64,000 nucleotides of DNA from Przewalskia tangutica (lineage: Eukaryota; Streptophyta; Magnoliopsida; Solanales; Solanaceae): assembly GCA_029844215.1 (NCBI GenBank), contig CM056724.1, positions 1,854,307-1,918,306 of the forward strand, in the 5' to 3' direction. The notes under the pieces are model-generated. The model was not told where the DNA came from and did not search any database. It worked only from the letters and a program-made list of their open reading frames with translations. How positions within the stretch are numbered: position 1 is the stretch's first letter; the number at the start of each line of letters is the position of its first letter. A program made the position numbers and the translations under genes. Positions 25,120-36,665 of this stretch are shown here, piece by piece.

Positions 25120-26611
25120 GCGACTGTTAGGCGTATTTTGTATACGTTTTTTGAGTCATTTTTAGTTAGTATTTTTCCCATTTTCATTTAAATAAGTGTC
25201 GTGTTAGGGTCGTTTTTCTTTATTTTGAGTCACATCGGTTCAAAAAGGCAAAAAGGCGAAAAGTGGGCACAAGAGGAGGGTCCCGAGGCAAAAAGGATAA
25301 AAGTTGGCAAATCGGGACAAATGACTTCAGCACCGCGGTGCCGTGCATACATGACCGCGGAGCCATAATTACTGAGAGGTTGCAGGACTTTCAGCACCGC
25401 GGTGCCATTCTGCAGGACCGCGGTGCCAATGCGAGGAATTTCAGATCCGAAGTAAATTTGGCCAAGGGCAGAAAGGTCTATAGGGCACGAAATTTGAAAC
25501 ATACTTAAGCCCTAGGGATTAGTCTAGTGAAGGGAGTTTGGTCATTCTAACACACAACACATCTGTTGACACCCAATTTTGACCAATCTTTTAGTCATTT
25601 CTTGCAATTTTAAGCATTTTAGGACACCGCATTTTAATCATCATTTTTTGTATTTTTTACATAACATTCTATGTTTATCTCTTCGCAAAATGGCATTGCA
25701 TCTTTTTATTTTAAATTAAGCATGAAGTCTTTGTTAATATTATGTTTCTATTATTATTACACCGTCGTTTTATTTTAATAATGTTTGCATCTCTTTAAAT
25801 AATTAATTGACACCGTGTTTTTACTTTTAATTAGGCATTAAACATTTCTTAAATATTGCATTTTATTATTATAGCGTAGGCATTTTTTATTTGGATAATT
25901 TTGTATCTTTTTTAAATAATTTTTCTTTTAAATGATAACCAGTTTTGCATTTTTGTCAAACAAGTCCAGTCCGAGGCACAATCTAGATCAGTCCAAACCG
26001 CCAAAAACTGAGGCCCAAAAATGAGTCCCAGTACACCTTTCATCTTTTCCTCAATACCCAAAACCAAAACCCTAAACCCAATCTCACACTATAAATTAAA
26101 CAATTCCCTACCCTAAAAAAGCCCCAGTGCCGCACATCACCCCTCCCTCTTTTATTTTCAACCCATCCGCACATACTCTGATCCTGTCATCTTCTTCACC
26201 CCCACACACACGCAAACTCTCCTTACACCCACTGTTCGCCAGTGAACCCGTCGACCACTACCACAGTTCGAACCCACACCGTCGAACACCCATCTCCGGC
26301 GACCCCACCAACATCCGAACCACCGTCGAACCCCAACCCAACACCACTGTCCTACCGTCGACCACTGGACCACTCCGTCACTGTCTCGACGATCCCGCCA
26401 TCCTATTTTGCATAATCTGGCCGGAGTAAAACTCCGGCGAAGCTATTGTTTATTCTTTAACTTTGTTGTTATATGTTAAGTTTGTTGGACTGATTTTTGG
26501 ACTTGGTTCGGCTTTATGTTCGATCTATTGCGTACTGGTTATTGCGATTGATTTACTAATTTTTGCTTTATCTCGTCGGAATTTTGAAACTCCGGCGACC
26601 TCTGTTGGTAT

Positions 26612-27764
26612 TAGGGCTGGCCAGTGGGTTGGGCCGACCCTACATCGACCCGGTCCAGACCCGACCCCGACACGACCTCGTATTAAAAAAAATGGGACCG
26701 GGGCTCGAATCAAGTGACAGTATGATCCCGCCCGACCACGCTGTGCCCCGATCCCGCCTGCCCCGCATTTGCCAAAAATAGCCGTTGTCTAACGGCCATT
26801 TTACATTTTGGCCGTTAGTCAACGACCATTTTTGGCTTCCCCCACTCCCCCAACCCCCCCTACCCCCTTTATATTTATTTTTAACCCCTAAGTTATTATA
26901 TTTACACTTTAACCCAATTTTTCAACTATAAATACCTAATTTTCTCTTCTTATTTCTCACAAATCTTCCTACATTTTCTCTAATTTCTATATACAACATT
27001 GTCTACTACATATTCACTCTATTTATTAATTTGAGAATTGAGAGTGAAGTTGGCAACTAGCTTGAGGATTAATCTATCGAGCAAAGTTTCAATTTTCAAC
27101 CTCTCGATTACACATCGACTCTACGTCGGCGTTTGGTACATTCGTTCCCTCATTAAATTATTATTTTGTTTTTATTTCATTTAGCACATTTAATTTCATT
27201 ATCTTTAAGTCTTTAATTATTTATTATCATAATTAAAATGAAAAGAACAAAAAGTCTTTTCGGCAAGGGTACTTCTTCTAGTAGGGCGGGTAACAAAGGC
27301 AATGGTACTTCTTCTAGTATTCCAGCTATTTCTAGACAAGATGATTTTATAGATCCTGAAATGTTTCCTGAAACAGCCTTGGGATGTTTTTTTTTACACT
27401 CTTCTTGTCTTTGTTTAATTATTTAGTTTATACTTTATAGTTTATACTTTATAAATATATTATATATATGAGTATAATTATAATACTATAATATTATAAT
27501 AGTATAATATGAGTCTATGACTATCACTATATGACTATATGTTAATGTTACTTTGTTAGTAATTTAGTATTTTTAATTTAGTGAAAAAATTAAAAAAAAA
27601 CCGACCCGTCGTCGTCCGTCCTGCCCCGCCCCGCTTAACGGGCCGGGGCGGGACGCGATATCGTCCGCTAGTCGGTCACTTTGGCCCGGCCCACCGCCTC
27701 CTCTCCTCCCGACCGTCCCGATCCCGCTGGTCCGATCCGGTGGGCGGCCCGCCATCGCCACCTA
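26612..27764 (+). mobile_element. Internally deleted hAT element
   Basis: It is flanked by GTTGGTAT at 26604-26611 and 27765-27772. The right end (CATCGCCACCTA) and the subterminal AACGGCCATTTTAC motifs match the hAT at 17181-20757 in reverse orientation. Only 1153 bases remain, so it is a non-autonomous deletion derivative. Confidence 0.9.
27238..27390 (+). pseudogene. hAT transposase N-terminal remnant
   Basis: An ATG opens a basic, Ser/Gly-rich N terminus (KRTKSLFGKGTSSSR) that runs into an ISRQDDFIDPEMFPE segment. The same segment is recognisable at about 20045-20100 on the minus strand of the larger hAT copy. Downstream of about 27380 the frame leaves transposase sequence, which marks the internal deletion. 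Confidence 0.7.
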
Positions 27765-29940
27765 GTTGGTATTTTCTCTTAGGCGATTTGTTTTGGACTA
27801 ATTTTGGCATGATCTTGGTCATTTCAGTGATGTTTTATTACTATTGTGGCGTTGATGTCTTGTACCGCGATGTGAGTGATAACTCACCCATTTCATTTTT
27901 GTTATGATTTTATGTCTATTTTTGGTTTATCACTGTTCGGCCTTTGATTTTCGCCGGAGTTCCGACTCCGATGTAACTCGGTCATTGTCCCGTTCTGTTG
28001 TTCAAATATCTCAGGTTTTGGACTCTTATTGTGCATTGTTTTTGCTCTCTGATTGCTGAGTATCGTTGGCTGATTCGGGTCAGTGTGGGATTTTTCTGAT
28101 CCGCGTCGGTCCTGATCTGGGTCGGTACTACTCGGGTCTGGTCAGAAATCTGAGTCGGGTCGATTCGGTTCATATTATGTAAATCATGGTGCTTTTTGGT
28201 CCATTTTGTTATTTATTTTATTGATTTGAACAGATACTACACTTTGGCCAATGAAAATGTTATCCGTCGATTTTTGAGGCCTCCACAGTTGCAAAGACGG
28301 AAAATAAAATAAAATGAAGATTTCTTTCACTTACACCGGATAACCAACATGCGCTGGCAGGGCGAATTCTCGCAGCCGCACTTGTTTAGGATGTCCCACT
28401 TTATTTTTATATATATCTGAGTCCTCTGTGTTTAAAACTATTACCGTTTTGGCGCGGATCTGAAGGTTTTATTTGTTTTATTGTTTCTAGCAATATTGGC
28501 CGATGAAGGAATCTTCGTCTGATTTCCAAGGCCTCCCCTGTGCAAAAGACGAGTTTATTTTTTGCTTTACTTATTAATTCTTATCATTGTTTTAAAATTA
28601 TTTATTCTATTACTAACACTTTTACTAAGTTTATGCAGGTACCCGGAGATGCATTTCAAAAAGAATGTCCCGGAGTTTTATTTTATGTCGCATTTAATTT
28701 TAGTTTTATTATTTTGTATTGCATTTTATTTTAATTGTAAATTATGAGAAATGCTTAGAATATGTAGAATAAAAAGGCAATAAGTAATTAACATAGGTTT
28801 GAACAGATAACCGCAAGTTAGCGGATCTTAAAGGATGTCTAACCCCTTCCCTTTAGGATAATAAAGAACCCTAATCCAGAATCTCATTAATTTCGCAGAC
28901 CATTAAATGGGGATTAATTGCAGTATTTTTATTGTAATAAATCAAGTGTCCTAATTCACTTAACTAATTAGGTGGCGACTCCTCAAAATCAGCATTATTG
29001 CTCCATCCAGGGAATCGCGCCAAAGAGCAACGTTGCGGATACCGTTCAGACCCCGAGGTAAAAAACGGGCCCGATAACATCACAAAGCAAGGAGTGTAAG
29101 CTACAATTGGAGACTTTAGTTCGCAGTACTTTTCTTTCTTTCTTTTTAATTCAGTTTATGTTTGGAATTGTATTAGTTCTTAGCGTGACTATGGCTATGA
29201 GCTAAACACTTTATTAGGGCTTTCCTTTTGAATCACTTGAAACTCTATTTCATGACTTAATGCATTAGTTTGATTCCTTCTTCACTTGATTAAGATTTAT
29301 TAAATAATTGGTATGAATGTTTGATAGTTAATTGATCACTAATTATCATAACCTATATGATTTCGAATCAAGAACCGAGCGGGGAGATTTGGATATGCTG
29401 TAATTGAATAGACATAGGTTAAAATCGCGGACGAAAGTACCCCGATACTTGTGTAGCATTATAGATTACTGTTCTTAATCCTCCTATGTGGTAAATTCTA
29501 TCATAGAAATATAGAAGGATTTTGCACTGGGGTTGAGCGATTATATATCCTAACCGGAATATAAGACAGTCTAGTTAACCGCTATCTTAACGTAGAATAA
29601 GAAGTCATTCTAGTTGCATTAAGGATTGAATATAGTGGATAGTCGAGGATTTTGGAAGCCCTAATTCCTTCATAACTGATTAAACCTCAATAATTTAGAT
29701 TACTTCTCGCAATTATTCTAGTAGTTAGATAAAAATTCAAATCAAATATCGTTTGCCAAATAGATAATCTAGAATAGATGTTCGGTAATTAGAAATCAGT
29801 CTCTGTGGACGATAAACTCGGTCTTACATACTATATTGCTTGTGAACGATACGTACACTTGCGTGAGCAATTGGACACGGTCCTAACAGCGACTGCAGTC
29901 GCCCTTTTTTATGTGGTTCAAAAAAGAGAAAAAATTAAAT

Positions 29941-30074
29941 GTACCAACTGAGATTCGAACTCTGGTCTGAACTGTGACTCTGTACTATTCTACCACTAGA
30001 CCACTAGTTATGCAATATTAATCACCACAAATACAACCCCCAGCCAAGAATCGAACTCGGGCCTCCTCTGTGAA
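29941..30074 (-). pseudogene. tRNA-Gly-like sequences 4 and 5 in CACTA
   Basis: At 29941-30014 the minus strand has GTGGTCTAGTGGTAGAAT and GAGTTCGAATCTCAGTTGG, the D- and T-arm regions of tRNA-Gly. A second, truncated T-arm copy follows at about 30033-30074. The pair lies to the right of the LTR insertion, mirroring the group at 22302-22555. Confidence 0.65.
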
Positions 30075-30727
30075 ATAAGAATGTAGAATAAAAGTAAGAA
30101 AAATAATATTTATTTATATCTTATTAAAAATAAATAATAAAAGCAAGACGTTATGTTAATTAATTTCATAAACAGAGGCAATGGTATCACAAATGATGAA
30201 AAAGTTCCTCATTTATGTGATATAACAAATGGTCAATTGTCACTCAATTCCAATATATATAAGGTTGTTACTTTTTTTCTTAATTCTATAACATGCTTAC
30301 CTTAAGTTGTAATATTCATGGGATAAGATATCACATCCACTTTTTCTAACAACTTATGTTAAAAAATGATGCAACAAAATAAATTACCTAAATTTTTTAA
30401 TTGTCTATTTAATTTTTTTGGGTTATAAATCAATTAATCTCGAAATAGTTGATTAAAACACAAAGCTAGCCATGCAAGTTTCTATTGTTATAATTAGAGA
30501 ATAACAATAAACACTAGAAACATAAAACATTTGAAGATAAATTTAATTTCTAACTCGAATCTTCTTTTGTTATTTTCCGGACTATGGGAACTTTTTATTT
30601 TTATACAAAAGCTTTCCTTTGATTTATCTAATATAACATATTTGTAAAAAAAAAAATGTAGGCGAACAACATTTAGTCATTGAGCATCAAGTAAATTGTG
30701 TTTTAGATTTAGGACAAAAAATGGCGA

Positions 30728-30935
30728 CTTGATTTGATTCGGACCAAAAAGGACGACTTGAAAAAGTCGCCCCTTTTGATTCGGACCAAAAGAAGTCGCC
30801 CCCTTTAGTGATGACCAAATGAGGCGACTTTTTCAAGTCGCCCTTTTTTATTCGGACCAAAAAGGGCGACTTTTTCAAGTCGCCCCCTTTGGTGAAATTA
30901 AAAGGACATTTTTTAGTCGCCCTCTTTGGGGCGAT
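30728..30935. repeat. CACTA subterminal repeats, right
   Basis: GGGCGACTT and AAGTCGCCC motifs alternate in both orientations, with spacers such as TTTTCAAG that let them form hairpins. They match the left end. The AT-rich stretch 30090-30690 before them has no recognisable feature. Confidence 0.8.
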
Positions 30936-30949
30936 TTGTTGTAGTGGTT

Positions 30950-31559
30950 GTGCGATTTTGGTGATGTAAATAGTTGGTGATAGTGAATAATAGTGGTAGA
31001 AGGTGGTGGTATGTGGTTGATGATCAGGGCCGTCTCAAACATTTTGGGGACCCTGTTCTAATTCATAAAAGTGGACCCTTAATATAAGTAAATATACGAT
31101 TTTTGGGCTGGTATATATTTTGGGCTGATATATTTTGGGCTGGTATATTTTTTGGGCCTCTAAAATCTTTGGGCCTTGTGCTACAGCACAACAGTTGGCA
31201 CAGGCCCAAAGACGCCTCTGTTGATGATGGTGTTATAGTTGACAATGATAGTGCTATAGCGGTAAAATTGGTTGGTAGTAGTGATGGACGGTGATGGTGG
31301 TGATGACCTGATGGTTGACGCTAGTGCCTGATAGTGATAATGGAGGCTATGATAGTAACATATAAGGTGATTGGTGTGATAACGGCTGAAGATGATGATT
31401 ATTACAATAACATATTCAGTTAAATCTCACAATATAAGAGAAGATGATGATTATTGATGGAGATTAATGATGGCAGTAATTGAGAGTAACCGTAATAGTG
31501 ATTGGCGGTGGTGGAATGTGGCAGTGGATTATTGGTTGTGGTATTGGTAAGAGAAAAAT
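30950..31559. other. Gene-free GTG/GAT-rich spacer
   Basis: Low-complexity GGTGGTGAT-like sequence with no gene. A short cluster of TTTTGGGCTGGTATAT repeats lies at 31095-31155. Confidence 0.5.
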
Positions 31560-33540
31560 TGTTTTTGGTAATTACTGTGAAATGCTACCATACCAACAAT
31601 AAAAACAATTACACCTGAGGGAGCACTCAAGGTTGAGCCTCCAGAAACCTAGTTACATAGAGAATTTATGAAACTAATAAACTTCCTACCCTTCTTTGAT
31701 ATCCTATACATATCCAATCTTTCTCTAATTACAAGTTGTATCTGTTGCACTATAACTCTCTTTTGTACAAGCTGACCTCTGAAAATTTTGTGATTCCTAA
31801 CAGTTCATACTTGGTATATAACAACACCATACACTGCAACAATCACTTCCTTCCATAATTTACTCCAGTGTCTCCCATTGATCTCTATCAATGCACTATA
31901 CACTCTATCCAGTTGCACATGAACCCCCAGCCAATGCTGCATCTCTTCCCACATATATTTTGCCCATTGACAATTGCAGAACAAATCCTCAAGATCCTCA
32001 AGTCCGCCATCCTCACATAGTACACAGTCTGTTGAATCACACTGTATGTACATGCCTATAAGTCTGTCCTTAGTCAACAGTCTATCTTGTGCAGCTAACC
32101 ATAGTATGAATCAATGTTTAGGCAATGTAAGCCTTGCCCAAACTAGATCAGCTCTTTCCTCCCTTGGGCCATCACCCACCATAGCCAAATATCCTTGTGT
32201 CACAGAATATTTTCTATTACCTGTCAACTTGTAGTGCTCATTGCTACACCATGTTGTCATTCTAATCTTCAACTTGTGTAGCTTCTTCCAATACCAGTTG
32301 TTATAACTAGGGGGTATGGGCCCAGAAATCATCAGTATCATGCATAATAAATCTCATGTACCCACTTCACCCAAAGCAAATCTTCCTTCTCCATAATCCA
32401 TCAGATCAATTTCCCCACAGAAGCTATGTTCCACAACTTGCTTCCTTTTATATTCAGACCCCCCTGCTTCTTAGGTCTATAAATTTTCTCCTAGGCTACT
32501 AGGTATACTTTTCTTGCCTTCTCAGTATTATCCCACAAATATCCTCTACACTGTTTATTCACCTACTTCAACACACTCTGAGGGAGAATGAACACTGAAC
32601 TCCAGAAACTATGCAAGGAAAATAGCACAGATTGGATGACTTGAAACCTTCCAGCATAAAACAAATGTGTATTTATTGCTAACCTTATCCTCTCAGTTAT
32701 CTTCATACACAGTTAATGATAGTCCATTCTATTCCATTTCTTAGGTGATAAAGGCAAGCCCAAATACCTATGGGAAAATAACCAAGTGCATGCAAACCCA
32801 GTTATGGATTGTAGCTTCTCTCTCAATTCATCTTCCACGCTTGCTATAAAAGTATTTGACTTGTCAATATTTGCCTCCAATCCTGTTGTATTACAGAAGT
32901 GATGCAAGGCTTCCATGACTCTTTGAACTAAGGCCTTAGTAGTTTTACAAAAGGTCATTAAATCATTAGCAAAAGCTAGATGAGTTAACTATATAATCCT
33001 TTGCACATAGGATGATATCTAAAATCTGGAAGTCTACTCATTTTATCCAATACTCTAGACAAGTACTCCATAACTAGGACAAAAAGTAAGGGTGATATGG
33101 GGTCATCTTGCCTTAAGCCTCTCTTACCTTCAAAGTAACCATAATTCTCACCATTCACCTTAACAGAGAACTTGGTAGTGGTGACACACATCTTAATCAA
33201 CTGAATAAACTTGCTAGGAAACACAAACCCATTCAACACTTCTTCTAAGAATTCCCACCTTACCATATCATAGGCCTTCCTTATATCTATCTTCACAAGG
33301 CATGTAGGTGCGGTCATCCTATAATAGTGCCTTAACAAGTCATGATATATTAATACATTGTGCACAAGAGATCTACCACTCACAAATGCCGTTTGAGTAG
33401 AATTCACTAAGACAGGTAACACTACTTTCAATCTTTGACACAACATCTTTGATAAACATTTATAAACCACATTGCAACATGCAATTGGTCTGAATTGTCA
33501 AGCATTCTCAGGATTAGATGTCTTTGGAATAAGAGTTGTA
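31560..33540 (-). pseudogene. LINE (L1-type) ORF2 remnant, 5'-truncated
   Basis: Minus-strand frames give reverse transcriptase (33470-32985, with TAFVSGRS, KIDIRKAYDMVRWEFL and GLRQDDPISPLLFVLVMEYLS), continue to 32713, and give a zf-RVT region at 32341-31805 (TKDRLIGMYI, CVLCEDG). This order is that of plant LINE ORF2. The catalytic FADD box reads FANDL near 32965, and stops break the frame, so the copy is dead. The endonuclease domain is missing. The 3' end is placed near 31560 from the usual TGTAATTGTTTTTATTG trailer. Confidence 0.85.
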
Positions 33541-33562
33541 CTGATGTGCGATAAAATTACTT

Positions 33563-34105
33563 ACTCTTTAACTTCTTGCCATTAGTATACTCTTTAAGAA
33601 ATAAGTAAACAATGAATGAATTAAATAGTACTTAAGAAGCTTATATTGCTAGATTAGAAGAGCCATGTACGTAGTATCAGTAAATGGATGACTAAATATG
33701 ATGTTTAGGCTTCTCCTAATTATTGATGTGAATGCTAATTCTCATAATAATATAGATGAATATGAAATGTACTATATGTCTTAAAGTTCCATATTCTTGA
33801 TAACGGTTATTTGGAATCACAAGAGTCTTTTAATTAAGGTCTATGCCTATAATTACTTAGTTCAATCGAGTGTTTTAGAAAGCGTTTTCGGGGCGCGCGT
33901 ACCAAAAACGCCTCGGAGCGTAAATGAAAGTCGTAGATTCATAGGGCGTAGGCCTAGAATTTGGGGCGTAAGTCCCGGGGTAAAAGCGTAAACCCCAGGC
34001 GTAAAAGCGTTGGCATTAAATTTAATTTTTATTATTTAAAAAGTATTTTTGTTATAAATTATGATTTTTATTATTGGTGTAATGATATTTATACTTTATG
34101 TTACC
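33563..34105 (+). repeat. Long direct repeat, copy 1
   Basis: It matches 36121-36665 closely over about 540 bases. It includes a GC-rich part with several GGGGCGTAAG or AAAAGCGTAA elements (33880-34005). Its identity is unknown. The GCGTTTT-rich part suggests the end of a DNA transposon. Confidence 0.75.
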
Positions 34106-34122
34106 ATGTTTTTTTGGAGTGT

Positions 34123-35417
34123 TGTTAGCGATATTTCCTTATGCTCACGCAAGCGTACGCATCGTTGACAAGTAATATAGTCTGATAAGATCGAATATCG
34201 TCCTCAGAGACTGATTTCTAATTACCGTTCATCTATTTTATGTTATCTATTTGGCGATCGATATTTGAGTTGGGTTTTTGTTTAACTACTAGAATAATTG
34301 CAAGAATTACTGAACTATTTAAGTTGTAATCAGTTATGAATGAATTAGGGCTTCCAAAATCCTCGACTATCCACTCTATTCAATCCTTAATGCAACTAGA
34401 ATGACTTCTTCTTCTACGTTAAGATAGCGGTTAACTAAATTGTCTTATATTTCGGTTAGGACATATAATCACTCAACCCCAGTGCAGAACCTTCTATATT
34501 TTTATGATAGGATTTACCACATAGGAGGATTAAGAACAATAACCTCTTGTGCTATACAAGTATCGGAGTATTGTCATCCGCGATTTTAACCTATGTCTAG
34601 TCAATTACAACATATCTAATTCTCTCCTCTCGGTTCTTGATTCGAAATCATATATATTATGATAATTAGTGATCAATTAATTATCAAACATTCATACCAA
34701 TTATTGACTAAATCTTAATCAAGTGAAGAAGAAATCAAACTACTGCATTAATTTATGAATAGAAGTTTCAAGCGATTCATAAGGAAAACCCTAATAAAGT
34801 GTTTAGCTCTTAATCAAAGTCACGCTAAGAACTAACACAAAATTCATACATAAACTTAATTAAAACGAAAGAAAAGAAATTAATGTGAACTAAGTCTCCA
34901 ATTGTAGTCTCCCTTGTTGTCTTGTGTTGTGTTATCTTGTAGAATGACCAACCCCTCATAGCATTAATCCCTAGGGCTTAAATATGTTTCAAATCTCGTG
35001 CCCTATGGACCAATCTGCCCTTAGCCAATTCTTCTTCGGAACTGAGATTTTTCGCACCGACACCGCGGTTCTGCATAACGGGCACTGCGGTGCGGAAAAT
35101 CCTGCACCTTCTCAGCAAATATGGCACCGCTGATTCGTGATAGCGCTGGCGAAAAGTCTGTGGCTTCAAGAATACGGCACCGCTGCAGATATCGCACCAC
35201 TTGCTAAAAATCCTTCGTCCTGATGTGCCAACTTTCGTCCTTTTTGCCTCGGGAGCACCTTTTCTGCCCAATTCTCGTTCTTTTTCGTCATTTGCCTTTT
35301 GGAACCGGTGTGACTCAAAAGAAAGAAAAAGAAACTTAATACTATACTAAACACAACAAAAACGAGTAAAATACTAACTAAAATGACTCAAAAGACGTAT
35401 ACAAAATACGCCTAACA
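34123..35417 (-). mobile_element. Ty3/gypsy solo LTR, family B, minus orientation
   Basis: On the plus strand it runs from TGTTAGCG to CCTAACA. It is flanked by AGTGT (34118-34122) and AGTGC (35418-35422), a target duplication with one change. It is the reverse of the LTR at 25125, without the Ogre-like insertion, and so shows the empty site. The CCGCGG palindrome pairs are present in decayed form at 35056-35210. Confidence 0.88.
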
Positions 35418-36120
35418 AGTGCACCTAAAAACATGTTTTGGATTGTAATTCTCTATTTCACCTTCTCGGTTTTTATAAATTTACGTCAAATTTTATACAC
35501 CAAAATCTGAATTCTTCTTCCCCTCTAAAATGTTCTATGCATTTGTTTTTCAAAACAAAATATCATAGAGTTATACGATTTGCTTTGTTTATTGAGTTCG
35601 ATGAAGTTATTGGCTTTTGAGGTATCGCTACTCCGCTAACATGTATATCTTTTCTATCCTAGGTGGAATAATTCCAAACCTCGAATGCAGTGAGTGAATT
35701 GAATTTCTTGTAGACACAGTAAATTCTGTAGACTCGAATATTTAGTAAACATTTCTAATTTTCTCATTTAATTATTTTCATATTATTTCGTATATTCTGA
35801 TTTACTGTTTTAAACACAAAATACTAATAACAATTTTAGGAAATTTAAATTTATTATTTGTCCTGTGTTCGGCTTTCTTTAACTCCGTGTGAATCTCTTT
35901 CTGAGTACACATCACAGTGGCAAGAATCTATATGGCCGGAAAGGCTCATATTGATTCCGCCAGAAAGTGTCGCGTCGGATTTTAAAGAACATGCATTACC
36001 TGACACCATTTTTGTGTTCACCCTTCATTTAACACTACTCTTATTATATTTTTTGTATTAAAAAAGTAAAATTATCTCATAATAAATACTCCTAATAATC
36101 ATTATAATAATGTAGGTGCA
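35418..36120. other. Non-coding stretch between LTR and repeat copy 2
   Basis: No gene is seen. The first bases (CACCTAAAAACATG) are the inverse of CATGTTTTTTTGGAGTG just left of the solo LTR, so the LTR landed at the tip of an imperfect inverted repeat. The part at 35660-35850 resembles LTR sequence but cannot be assigned. Confidence 0.4.
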
Positions 36121-36665
36121 ACTCTTTCACTTCTTGCCATTAGTATACTCTTTAAGAAATAAGTAAACAATGAATGAATTAAATAGTACTTAAGAAGCTT
36201 ATATTGCTAGATTAGAGCCATGTACGTAGTACCAGTAAATGGATGACTAAATATGATGTTTAGGTTTCTCCTAATTATTGATGTGAATGCTAATTCTCAT
36301 AATAATATAGATGAATATGAAAGGTACTATATGTCTTAAAGTTCCATATTCTTGATAACGGTTATTTGGAATCACAAGTGTCTTTTAATTAAGGTCTATG
36401 CCTATAATTACTTAGTTCCATCTAGCGCTTTAGAAAGCGTTTTCGAGGCGGGGCGTACTGAAAACGTTCTGGGGCGTAAATGAAAGACGTAGATTCATAA
36501 GGCGTAGACATTAGAATTTGGGGCGTAAGTCCAGGTGTAAAAGCGTAAGCCCCAGGCGCAAAAGCGTACATCCGAGCGTTAAATTTAATTTTATTATTTT
36601 AAAAGTATTTTGTTATAAATTATGATTTTTATTATTGGTGTAATGATATTTATACTTTATGTTAT
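36121..36665 (+). repeat. Long direct repeat, copy 2
   Basis: Second copy of the sequence at 33563-34105, in the same orientation and 2558 bases downstream. Differences are scattered base changes and a few small indels, so the duplication is not very recent. Confidence 0.75.

Larger units (their letters stand above)
25564..29076 (+). mobile_element. Ogre-like solo LTR nested in the family B LTR
   Basis: It begins TGTTGACACCC and is homologous throughout to the LTRs at 1251 and 8690. It is flanked by ACATC at 25559-25563 and 29077-29081. Without the hAT insertion and its duplication it is about 2.35 kb, the length of the other Ogre-like LTRs. Its last two bases are TA rather than CA. The host LTR sequence continues on both sides as in the uninterrupted copy at 34123-35417. 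Confidence 0.88.
25125..29888 (+). mobile_element. Ty3/gypsy solo LTR (family B) with nested insertion
   Basis: The LTR starts TGTTAGG, ends CCTAACA, and is flanked by GCGAC at 25120-25124 and 29889-29893. No internal retroelement sequence is present, so it is a solo LTR. Without the inserted 25564-29076 it is about 1.25 kb. The end with GTGGACGATAAACTCGG and TACGTACACTTGCG is typical of plant Ty3/gypsy LTRs. Two pairs of CCGCGG-centred palindromes lie at 25330-25366 and 25394-25427. Confidence 0.92.
22003..30946. mobile_element. Non-autonomous CACTA (En/Spm-type) element with nested insertions
   Basis: The left end reads CACTACAACAAATCGACCC. The right end is the inverse of CACTACAACAAATCGCCCC. 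The element is flanked by GTT at 22000-22002 and 30947-30949, the 3-bp duplication usual for CACTA elements. Both ends hold many AGGGCGACT/AGTCGCCC motifs in both orientations, like transposase-binding subterminal repeats. No transposase frame is present. Removing the LTR nest at 25125-29888 and one TSD copy leaves an element of about 4.2 kb. Confidence 0.93.

Noticed and set aside
22302..30014. Functional tRNA-Gly genes
   Set aside because: The 5' acceptor strand does not pair with the 3' strand and the anticodon arm is altered in each copy.
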